Part shown: piece after piece, positions 10,714-21,388 of the stretch | How positions within the stretch are numbered: the stretch's first letter is position 1 | Layout: every line of letters begins with the position of its first letter | Program-made: the position numbers and the translations under genes | From: Gamarada debralockiae | Lineage: Eukaryota > Ascomycota > Leotiomycetes > Helotiales > Hyphodiscaceae | Assembly: GCA_002803225.1 (NCBI GenBank) | Contig: NXFV01001863.1 | Span: forward strand, 1 to 59,791 | Length of the DNA: 59,791 bases | Reading direction: 5' to 3' | Notes under the pieces: model-generated | What the model was told of the DNA's origin: nothing | Database searches by the model: none | Seen by the model: only the letters and a program-made list of their open reading frames with translations

Positions 10714-13700
10714 ATGAGTGCTTTCTCATCAAAGTTCTTGTTGCTGGTGCTAGTTGCACTGGTGACTGCTAAGAATGTTTCCCTCTACCCTCCGCTGTAC
10801 ATGAAGCATTCGGATTCTACCCCTATCTTCGTCAATACTACAGGAAGGACAGCAAATCCTTTGATCATAGCCTTGGGCGGTGGTAGTGATCAAAATCTGG
10901 CAAAGCGCCAAGCATCAACACTGCCGACGGGGACATGGTGCGTTTTCTGAGAATATGCATTTTGATGAGCGACTAATTGACATCACATAGCGCCCCTGGA
11001 ACGCCATGCGTTAATGGTGCCTGCTGTGGAAGTAATGGCCTCTGTGGTTACTCACCTCTGGAATGCTCGAGCTCAACCTGTCTCTCGAATTGCAACGCTA
11101 CAGCAGAATGCGGACAATACGCACCCTCAGCTACTTCGAGCTGTCCTCTCGATGTTTGCTGCTCTTACTTTGGATTTTGCGGTACAACCGATGTAAGCTA
11201 TCTGAACTCAGCTCTTCTGTTCCACTCTCCTGAAGCACGTGAACTTCTCTCAAAGCAAAGTGGAGGTGACAGTGGACTTCTCAATTGGTTGTGAAGGCTT
11301 TATAATCCAATAGGATACAAAATCGACAAGAATCACACTGACACAAGCAAGGACTTCTGTGACACCACAGGCACTACACCTTGCCAAGAGGGCTATGGCT
11401 CTTGCGGCGCGGTCACCGAACCTTCATGCTCAGGAGCCAGCGTAAACTCACGTACAATTGGATACTATGAATCCTGGTAAGAGCAACAGGCATCTGATTT
11501 CTTCATGAACCAAATGACTAAATGGCCACAGGTCAAGTACACGTGCTTGTGATAGCAGAAAGCCGTCAGATCTTGATCTTACTGGACTTTCACATATTAA
11601 TTTCGGTCTGTCTTTCGAGAATCTAATGAATTTCAGGGTAACAATATTGACAACTCGTAGCTTTCGCCTTTTTCAATCCCACAACGTTCGAGATGTCTCA
11701 AATGAACCCGGGCGATGCGGCTTTGTACTCCGACTTCACAGCCGTGAAGTCGAACTATCCGTAAGTCCCGCCAGAGCTGAGACACTATGCTCGAAGCACG
11801 AGAATTACCTAATGAGTTTGCTTCTTACTGATAGCATAATCTAACTTTTCACAGAGGTCTACAAACTTACATCTCAGTCGGAGGATGGTCTTTCAACGTA
11901 TGAACATCAAGACGATATCTATATTGGTATGATACTGACCCAAGTAGGACGAAGGAAATTCTCCAGATACGCGTACTGCTTTCAGTGATATGGTCAGCAC
12001 TTCATCTAACAGGGCAGCCTTCATCTCGTCTCTGAAGACTTTCATGCAAACCTACGGCTTTGATGGTGTTGACATCGATTGGGAGGTATGTGACACTGCC
12101 ATTTATGGGGCCAATTACTAACTTATCATGCAGTACCCCGCAGCAAGTGATCGTGGAGGCGTTGCCGCCGATACGGCCAATTTTGTCAGCTTGGTGAAAG
12201 AGCTGCGCAGCGAATTTGGCTCAAACAAGGGTGTTACTGCTACATTGCCCTCTTCTTTCTGGTATCTTCAAGGATTTGATGTCGCCTCGATGCAGGATTA
12301 CGTGAATTGGTTCAATTTCATGAGTTACGATATTCATGGCACTTGGGATTCGACGTCAAAGTTCACAGGGCCCTATATCAGACCGCACACTAATTGGACT
12401 GAAATCTCTCTGGGACTTGATCTGCTTTGGCGTGCCGGTGTTACACCAGACAAGGTTACACTTGGCTTGGGATGGTATGGAAGATCCTTTACTCTTTCGG
12501 ATGAAACATGTGTTACGCCTAATGGAGTCTGCATGTTTTCGGCAGGAGGCGATCCTGGAGCATGTACGCAATCTGCTGGCACATTATCGAACGCCGGTAA
12601 GTCCCTAAACCTCTGTATCTCAAGAGCGGCCTGACACAATTTTTATACAGAAATCTTTGCAATCATAGATGAATACTCACTTGAACCGACTTATGATGAT
12701 GCAGCAGCAGTCAATTGGGTCTTTTGGGGTGATTCGCAGTGGGTAAGTTACGATGATGGTAATAGCATGCAAGTCAAACTAGCGAGAGCGAACGCTCTGG
12801 TAGGTTTTCCGTACCCGTGCAGATTTATATCTACATACTGACAAAATAAGTGTCTTGGTGGCACTATGATATGGTCAATTGACCAGGACAATAGCAACGG
12901 CGACAGCATGGCGGATTTCCTTGGCATTGGTGCGACCAACGGAAACACGGCCGAAGAAACAGCGGAACTGAAAGCCCAATATGCTGTAGCTACCACAGCA
13001 ACTGCTGTACAGACCTCTTGTTATTGGTCATTCTGTGGGTAAGATATCACAACTGATAACGATGACCAACTAAGCTAACAGTGTGCAGGCAAGGCTGTGA
13101 CGATGTGAGCTCTCGACACGTATTAATAGCTTATTTGAACATCACTAACAATCACTAGGCTTACTATCCTGTCACCCAAGCCAAAGGAGAAGTTGCAAAT
13201 AACGGTGTGGATGCTACTGTCAACACTGTATGCTCTGGCACGGACGTGCAATCTTTATGTTGTGCGCCTGGTACTACTCTGGGAAAGTGCCAGTGGGAAG
13301 GGTGGAACGGCGTTGGTATGCCTTGCTCAGCAGTTTGCGCCAATGATTCGGACATTGTAATTGCAGAGAATAGTAAGTTCACTTTGGACACATTTAATAA
13401 TAAACCGAATACTAATAAATCGTAGCAAATCACTACTACAAGTACCTTTCACTACCATATAGCTCTAGAACAACGGCTAATGTTTGATGCAGTGACCCAG
13501 ATACAAGTACAATAGAAGATCAGACGTGCAATGGAGGCTTTCAGGCTTACTGCTGCTCTGGCTTTGTAGCTTCCCCAACAGCCAATACTGGAAGCCTTGA
13601 CCTTATCGATCAAACCACCTCATCCAAGCGGAGGCGGAATCTCGAAAAGCGCGGAATTAATACAGCTGTTGGGCGTGTCTGCTTAAGTGCAGCTGAGATT

Positions 13701-15749
13701 GCAGTCGAAGCAATTGCAGCAGCAGCAGCAGCTTTCTTCACATTCGGTGCTTCTGAAGTCGCCTTCGCAGCGGAGGTTGCTGCAAATGTCATTTGTTGGG
13801 CTTTAGCTGCAGCCGCGACGATCGAGGCCGCTGTAAGTCATTTTCTCGACTCTCTTTTGCAAGATGCTTCACAAGTGCGAGAATTCGATATGCATTAAGT
13901 GGCTTACAGTCTCTGGGAGATTGCTTCTTATGCTCCACGCTCCAATGACTCATTTGATAATGTACTGACTCGGATATTTTGATTAGGCCGCCGCAGGGAG
14001 CGCAACAGTGGGTGCAGTTGCTATTGGTGTAGCTTCACATGCTATGGTCCTCCGTAACAAAAGGCCTGCGAGTGGGCCTCAGGGTGGACCAAATCCGAAG
14101 AATCCTAAGACGGGTGGTACTGGAGGATCCAAGACCGCTTATGGGCAGTAAGTACTCTGATTCGGTTTTGAACGACTTATGCTGATTGAATTTCCTTTTC
14201 AGATGGGCCATTGCAACATATCCTAGCACGAGTGATGCCACATCATGCGACTGCAGCGTCACGTATACATGTGTCTATGGGTAAGTGAACTTCTTCAAAT
14301 CCGTGAAATTGAGCACTGACACCTGTTCTAGAATGGTAGCTACTGCGGGTGGATGGGACGAGGTATGCGACAATCAAAGATGGGCCATAGACCACTTGCT
14401 CGGTGGTAAGTTAGAACTTTTTATATCAAACCGAGAAGCTGACTCTGCCGTTTAGGAAATACTGTATATCATTACGGAGGCAAGTCAAACGCAAAGAGAG
14501 AAGAAAATTCTGTATATATTAACTATTGAGCAGGTCGATTGGCCGATTCAAACTACATGAAAAACCTATGGTCGCCCCAACATTCTGGTTGGCAAGCAGC
14601 TGCGCAGACTGCTATAGGTGGCGTTGCTAGGTGTCAGGTGTAAGAATACTTGGTTTTTTTTCTTCCATGGATCCCGCTGACAATAATATAGAGACGAATT
14701 CCCCATGGGTTCGCTTCTTGAAGGAAGACTCCCGAACTCACAGGCTTGTCGATTGGTGAATGGCCCTGCCAATGGACGGCAAGGAACAGATTTCGGACAG
14801 TTCCTCCTGGCTCAATACCAACCGTGCAGCTCATATAAGGAAAATAAATGTAGCTCAACTAGTCCAGGTAAGTCCTAGCCATTTCTATCATCTGACATCC
14901 GTCTCCTTGTCACACTTTGCTGCGAAGTTCTCTGCCAGCTTCTTTCGAGATGCTAGAACAATGCAATCATCAAGAAGTAGCATAAAAGTTGTCATCATAT
15001 CGCAAGCTAACATAACCAAGTCGTACCAATCACATGGGCTTTCTCCGGTATGGATGCAAATCGCCTCGCAGGCAGCAACGTCGCTCCCCACTTCGTCCAA
15101 CGCTATGGTGTACGAACTCCCCTCTCCATCACTCGTGCATGCATCTAACACCATAAAGTTTGACTCGCAAACAGCGGGCTCAGAATGCTGGGGTACGTCA
15201 ATACGCTTAATGCAACGATCAACATGAAACACGAATAACTGACATTTGCTCAGCAACGGCATCTTTCAATGACCCTAGCGGCAACCCGGTAGTCAGCACC
15301 GTCACCGACCACGGTTTCCGTGTCCTAAATAACGATCCGTAAGCATTATGCTTACTCTTAGAAATTCCAGTTACTAACATCCAAATAGTATCATCACCAG
15401 CGTAGCCTATGGCTGGCCACTCCAAAGCTATCGACCCTCGCCCTACGCCAATCAGCTTAATCAACCATCCAGTATAGCTAGTGCTCAATACCAGAAACGG
15501 CAAGAAGTACTTGCAAGCCTGAAAGGGGAGTATATCGGGTCTGAAATCGATTGCGATAAATGTGATGTGTTTGTTGATGAGTCGGGACGAGAGTTCTATC
15601 ATCCTCATTGGCGGGGGAATAGATACAGGTCTACGCCTGCAGCTACCACGACGGCAGCTGTGGTGCAGGAGACGGATGGAGCTACAAAGGCGGGAAGTAC
15701 GCCTGCGCATAAGGTCCCGAAGGAGACTGGCGTTATGGGTGACAGTTGA
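10714..15749 (+). CDS. Killer-toxin-like group C GH18 chitinase with C-terminal nuclease-like region
   Basis: My model has 24 exons that sum to 1160 codons (1159 aa), all phases consistent. The third exon start is the least certain, because the intron before it is about 159 bp. The start at 10714 gives a signal peptide ([19 protein letters not shown]). A Cys-rich CBM18/LysM-like part with [20 protein letters not shown] follows. Then comes GH18, with [15 protein letters not shown], the catalytic DGVDIDWE (D295-E302, acid/base E302) and [11 protein letters not shown] Cys-rich region ends near residue 690. A Kex2-type LEKR/G site lies at 701-705, coded at 13641-13655. After it comes a strongly Ala-rich hydrophobic stretch (about 710-800), then DNQRWAID (exon 17) and VDEFPMGS (D913-P916) with NGPANGRQG (935-943), which resemble NucA/NucB-type nucleases. 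Subgroup C chitinases resemble the Kluyveromyces zymocin alpha/beta subunit. The chitinase is near certain; the nuclease call is inference. Confidence 0.88.
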
Positions 15750-15899
15750 GGTGGTGAGGTGGAGAAGATTTGATTTGTACTTCTTGTATAGGATCTTATA
15801 TAACTTGATAAACTAATTTTAGGTGCATAGTCCGGTCCTTCACACATAATTCTGAGATCTAGATAGGTTTACAGTAGATCTAGTAGACACTAGATATCT
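15750..15899. other. Chitinase 3' flank
   Basis: AT-rich downstream sequence. GATCTAGATAGG and GATCTAGTAGACACTAGATATC form short overlapping palindromes at about 15856-15898. No gene is seen. Confidence 0.35.
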
Positions 15900-16140
15900 C
15901 CGGGCACTCTAGCGATTCCGACAATTTGTCGAAGAATGGCGTTCACAAGGATATAGAAAAGTTGCTCCTCTCGAGTCGTAATGTTAAGCCCGACTCCAAT
16001 AATACAACTATTGATCAAACACCACTATAGTAGACAGCAGAGATGGGGCATGAGGTAGTCATTAAGTTCCTCCTTTCGCCTATTTTGACAATTCAATCTT
16101 TAGAAAAGACTTACTCTTGTCCACTCCCAAGTATGGGCTA
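15900..16140 (+). pseudogene. Ankyrin-repeat relic
   Basis: The + strand around 15935-16075 reads as ankyrin sequence broken by stops: NGVHKDIEKLLLSS, then after two stops AEMGHEVVIKFLLS. These match the end of one ankyrin repeat and most of the next. No open gene surrounds them. It is a second decayed ankyrin fragment, separate from the one at 0.9 kb. Confidence 0.55.
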
Positions 16141-17598
16141 ATCGATCTTGAAAATACGACAGCGGTGAGCTGCTAGAATATCAGTTGTAGCTTTAAGCAG
16201 TAGAGTCTTAGGAACCGGCCGTCCACTAGCCTCCTGACAGAACAAGCAGCGTAAAACAACACTAACATAAAATTCATTGTATCCATACCCTATACCGCGT
16301 AAGGATTCTCGCCCGAGTTCAATCCATTGATCTTTAGACGTCAAGACTTCCAAAGATCTATTGCTTCCCCGTTCATATACCGTACACATAGCACTCTCCT
16401 ATAAACTCGAAATGCACATCGACACGCCTAATAATATATAAAACCCTCCCCCAAACAGAACACATATCTGATTCCTCTCTTCATGTTTGTATGGCCAAGG
16501 CCGAGATGACCGCTTTCTGTAATAAAGAAAGTTTGCGTAAACGAAATTGCGTCGAAGAATTCCATTCCGTTCTCCAACTGAAGCCCTCCACGCAAAAAAA
16601 AATCTAAGTCTGCTCATGACATACTTCAGGTATGCTTTCCGGACTATTGAGCACGTTTTTCGTGCCCAGTGCTGTGATAACCGAAGCAAAAGCCTCTTTA
16701 AGTGTATTGGGTCCTTCGAAATTCGGCATGGCTTCTATTATTGCTTTGAGCATATCTCTGACAAAATCTCGCTAATCCTCGTCGGTACAGTCCATCAGTC
16801 TCCAATTGAGCTCAAAGAGCGTGATTCATCAGTCTTATAGTGGTGATTCTGATTCCTCTCAAAGTCAAGCTTCTAGGAGAATCTGGCGGTAAGACAAGAA
16901 CTTTAGAATCTTTAGTAGAAGCCCATAGAGAAGAAACGGCACGAGATGTTATACCCATCACCGTCCTCGACTTCCTTGTTCGGTTCCCTTACAAAGGGGA
17001 CTCGCAAAGTCGAAGAGAACTGCCGAGTCCGGTAGTTAGAACCACAGAATCTAAATATTTACAAGGTGTAATACCAAACCAATTTTTATGTACTCATATT
17101 CTCGAGAGCTCGGAGAAAAAGCCGGGGTTTGAATTCGAAATCCCATATATTTGGGCAAAACCCATCTATCTAGCGACAGCTACTCGCCATCTTAATATCG
17201 TCACAACACCGCCATGAAACGTACATCTCATACCCCAGTCCCCGCCATCCATACATTTCGTCCGCTCCATTCCCATTCCCATTCACAAAGTGATCCGCCA
17301 AATAAAAACCCGCCGTCCAAATCAGCCTCCCCGGTAAAGTATTAGGACCTAGGAAAGTACATGACTTAAAATTAATGAAAGGGTATGTCCACTATGCATG
17401 CCTGCTAATAACTCGTCAAGTATGATACAATAAAGGTAAAAGGAAAACTAAATGCTTAAAATCGGCCATCTCGTCGTTATGTAAGTCTGTTTAGTGGTAT
17501 ATAGCGGGAAGGAAGGATAATGAACTGATACGACGCTAAGAAAGAGCAAAACAGTAGTGCAGTTGTGATATGTGGTGTGAGGAAGATGGCGTAGTCAC
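16141..17598. other. Gap with no supported gene
   Basis: Open frames up to 125 codons exist at 16547-16840 and 16840-17217 (+), but their composition is ordinary translated noncoding sequence and they carry no domain. A TCCATTCCCATTCCCATTCA run lies at about 17266. The end of the region is the 3' flank of the minus-strand scaffold gene. Confidence 0.4.
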
Positions 17599-20500
17599 TT
17601 AGCTCTCCTCCATGATGCCGCCTTCGCCACCGCCCTCTTCTCTCCACTCTCGACTCCGCTCCGTCAATCTCTTGATGCCACCTACACGGCCTGCCCACAA
17701 ACTCTCCACTGGCGTTCGGAAAGTGTACCCTCTCTGGCTGCTGATCACGCCGATCGCTTGTAAAACAGCTTTCCTGCTATCTCTTCCGAAAACTGCAGGA
17801 TGATTGATCCATTCTAGACTTGCCTCAAGTTCAGCATCAAGAGCAGAGACAGTACTTGCATCAATGCCAGGTGAAGAGCCCATGGACAGCGCATCGTTTG
17901 AAAGATGGCGAGGAATTGGTCCAGAGGTGTGATGGGAGGAAGTAGTGTGCGCAGAAGTTGGGGATGGTGTACGGCGACGATCAGGAGTAGCAGTGGAGGT
18001 CGGCGACGAGGTGGCGTCGGTGGCAGAAGATGGGCCTGCGTTGGGAGATTTCATTTGAGGGGTTGGTGGAATCGGTGGCAGGCCCCCTTTGCCGAGGCCT
18101 TTGAGAATCGATCGTGTTTCGGTGAGAAGGCGTTGGGCACGGTCGTGTTGGCCACGGGAGACGAGGGTGAGTGCGCGGGTGAGCATGTCGGAGGTTAGAA
18201 GTTCCATTCGGCGTTGGACGACACTTGGGTGTGGAGGAATAGGAGGGGTGTTAGGCCACGCGGATTTCTTTTGGTTTGTTGGTGCCGGAAGCATAGTGAT
18301 TGCGAGAAGAGATGGTCGAGGTAAATGAGTGAGGGTTCCGTCGCGGAGGATGTCACCCCAAGTCAGGTCGGCCTGGATGAGGGGAACTTCTTCGACAGAA
18401 ACGGTTCGCTGGTCTTCCTGGTCGAGAGGTCCGCCAAGAGCTTCAAGACCGGATACAATAGTCTCCCAAGGATCTTGAGGTAACTGCTCTTGCGAAGCAT
18501 TGTCCGGAGCTATGACAAGCTGTACAAGAATGTCTCTTTTGTCGCCAAATCTGAGATCTCCTAGGGAAGCCTCGGCGTCCTTGCCAGCTGCCCTTTTCGT
18601 GATCTGTAGGGCGCCGCTAATCTTTACAAATTTTGCGGGAGACCCTTCGGGAAGCCTTAACTTTAGCTTGACGTTTTGATGAGACATCGTTTGTAAAGCC
18701 CCTAGGCATCCAGCGAGACACTCTCGTAGCATCATCCAGTCCTTGACGTAGGTGTACGATGCTTTCGTCCGGGTCGATAACTCAATCATGGTGTCCGGTT
18801 TGTGGGTCATGCCTAGTCCGAATGAATGAATGGCAATCCTGTCATAATTAGCGTTTGAACTTCATTAGGCGCTTAGAGCATGACTTACTTCGCTGCCTCT
18901 GCCCTTGATACAACGAAGTCAACACTCTCTGTATCTGAGGTTGACGAGTCGCTGATCAAGAGAATCGTGGCAATCGGATTGTTTGATTTCCGTTGCATGA
19001 GCAAGTCCATCGCAACATTTGCACCTTCAACGACGTCCGCACGATGGCTCTTTTGACCAACTGGCCTAATCGAAGAGAGTATTCCCGTCCAACCATTCCA
19101 GGTTTTTGTCGTCATTCCAACTAGGGGTGCTGCAGCGCCGCTCGACCCAAATGTCACGAGACCCATGCGGTCACGCTCTCCGAGATTGTGGACCATGAAT
19201 TTCAACGCATCTCGTACTAGGCTGATCTTGACGCCTTGCATAGATGACGAGATGGGAACCACGACCACAATATCGACCGGGACATGAACAGCTGCCGGGA
19301 GGCGCATACCCCTGGTAGCATTGGTATACTCCGTTGGTGCGGTCGTGACCGATCTACCGGCTCCATACGACGAATTAACAGATGACACTCTCTTAGGATT
19401 TCCTACTCTCTGCCAATCTTCTTCCTCTGTTTCGGAAAGATCGTAATCGGGACTCCGAACTGGAGAGCCTTCTACGGCGTTCAAGTCAAGAAGAGCTTGC
19501 TGCCATAGCTTTAGCTGATTTCGATTGTCGAATCGTAGATGGAACGACGGAAGCTCGGCCACCGACAGGCTTAGGGTCAATATGTTCTCTTCGGCTGGTC
19601 GGAGATTAGACATGGTGATTTTTTCTGTTTGACCGAGTTGCGCTTTACCGCCTGTTTCAGTGACCTCGTTCAGGTGTTTCTTGATCAAGATAGATCCTTT
19701 GAGGGTGCACCGAGTGTTCTTCCGGCTTGACCCTGTGTCATCCCACTGCTGTGATATCGGTACCTTCTTCTCTTTTACGCATATGAGCATTTCTGCAAAG
19801 AGGAAGCACTCCAACTCTTGCCATGATTGCTTGTCTTTCCCAACTCGGATGGTTCCATACAAACGTAGCTTTCCAAATCTGAGGATTGGTTAGCATTGGA
19901 TATTTAGAATCGCGGAAAACTGCATACCTGTTGAAATCAAGCCCATGCCAATTCTCCACACGAATCCGAAGATTTTCTGTGATTTCCTCCAAAACCTCTG
20001 GAGACTCATACGGGTAGAAGCGGGGTGCACTCTGTGCTGGAGATGGGGGTCGAGCATAAGTATCTTCAGGTTTGATACCTGGAACAGGGGGTGCACTGCG
20101 CAGATCATCTGGATCAGGTCGCCATTTGTTATCTGGGACCTCTATCGTGACAAGACAGGTCAAGGTTTGTTGTTGACGTGAGCGATTCAAGGTTGGAAAC
20201 TCTGATCGAACACTGACTGAGGGTGAGGGGATAGGATTTCGTGTAACGCTTGCTCGAGGGCTCACAAGATTCGTCTCCATTGCTTGTACATCGTAGTCGT
20301 GGCGCCTAGGTGGACCGCTTGTCGAGGTCTCCGGGTAGCCCACAGATGAAGCGGCGCCAGTCGCCTCCGAATCATTCCTACTGTGTCCTGTCCTTGAATG
20401 CGCTGTAAATCTGTCTGCTCGATCTCTGCTGTCCCTACTATCTCTGCTACTGCCGCCGTTGTTGCTATCTCGTGTATCCCGACTGCTGTCCCTCGTCTGA

Positions 20501-21388
20501 CGGGCCTGTGGTTGTACACTTGATTCCCTGCTGTGGGGTCGCACTGTTTGGCTGTCCCAAGGGGTTGGTGTGGGAGTCTGCTGTGATCTCGTCGATTGGT
20601 CGCTCGCGGATACTGATCGCACAATGCTACTTAGTTTCTCTATTGCCAATGGGCATCAGCTGTCTGGTATGGGAGCACGAACCACTGTTGAAGTTCTTAC
20701 CAATATCCAGCACATTCCCCCCTCTCGAAGTATCCAGGCCCAATGGCGCATTACATGTCGGACAGTATTGGGAATCGAACTCCTTGATGTATTCGTAAAA
20801 GCATGCTTCGTGAGAGACGTGGCCGCAGGAAAACTGGAGTATGCGCTCTCCTCTCAAAGTGTGTTCCAATGGCTCCTCACAGACAGCACATTCGCTGCCG
20901 ACAAACGTTCTCTCCCTCCGAGTCCTACTCCTGTCTGTGTCCAACATTCCCGCCATACTTCCACCTGCTCGTTTCCGCAACTCGCTGGATCCTTTGCTGT
21001 CTCGAGATTGTAGTGATGTAACTGATGGCGACGACTTGCGAGATGTTCCACGCGCCGAATCAATGATCACAGGGTTGTCTGATAAAGAGCTAATGTCAGT
21101 CATCCAAACTGCTTCAGCGAACATGTATGCAGAGGGGCGAAGGGAATGTAGGACGTAAAATTGGTCTGGAATCTGCGTACCCTTTTTGGGATGGGATCCT
21201 GCAACGCGTGCTCCACCGCCAGGTACAACCCGGTCCTTGTCTTTCTTTCGCCTGGGTTTTTTATCCGAGTTACTGAGTAGTCCAAGCTCATACAGCGTTG
21301 AAACCTGGTCCTTTTCCTGCTGTTCTTTGGATTTAGCGGCGGCCGGTTCTCGATTCGAAGTACTGTACCCCCAGAAATTCTTCGACAT
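17599..21388 (-). CDS. RING - PH - VWA domain protein, Far1/Ste5-like scaffold
   Basis: Four exons on the minus strand (21388-20701, 20639-19928, 19878-18889, 18838-17599) sum to 1210 codons (1209 aa). The introns are 49-61 bp. The start is the ATG at 21388; the open frame further upstream has only a TTG. A RING finger occupies about residues 165-225 (CAVC, then CGHVSHEAC, then CPTC). A long Ser/Arg/Pro-rich linker follows. A PH-like domain (about 465-610) contains LYGTIRVGKDKQSWQELECF and ends near LWQQALLDLN. A VWA fold begins near 664 (VPVDIVVVVPISSSM), but the metal-site Asp of the usual DxSxS is replaced by Pro. The C-terminus has Pro/Ser-rich disorder. RING + PH + degenerate VWA in this order is the architecture of the yeast pheromone-pathway scaffolds Far1 and Ste5 and of their filamentous relatives. 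It probably acts at the cell cortex in MAP kinase signalling; a plain ubiquitin ligase is the alternative. Confidence 0.83.

Noticed and set aside
12725..12799. A GT donor-like site (GTAAGT) at about 12741 inside the chitinase exon
   Set aside because: Reading through it gives the conserved-looking [16 protein letters not shown] that leads to the [11 protein letters not shown] block in frame. Splicing there would delete it.
14332..14405. GTATGC after GACGAG as a possible donor in exon 17 of the chitinase
   Set aside because: Continuing gives [15 protein letters not shown], which looks conserved in this part of the family, and the next good donor (GGTAAG) keeps phase.
16840..17217. A 125-codon + strand frame as a gene
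   Set aside because: No domain, no convincing start context, and composition like its noncoding surroundings. It lies between an ankyrin relic and the 3' end of the scaffold gene.
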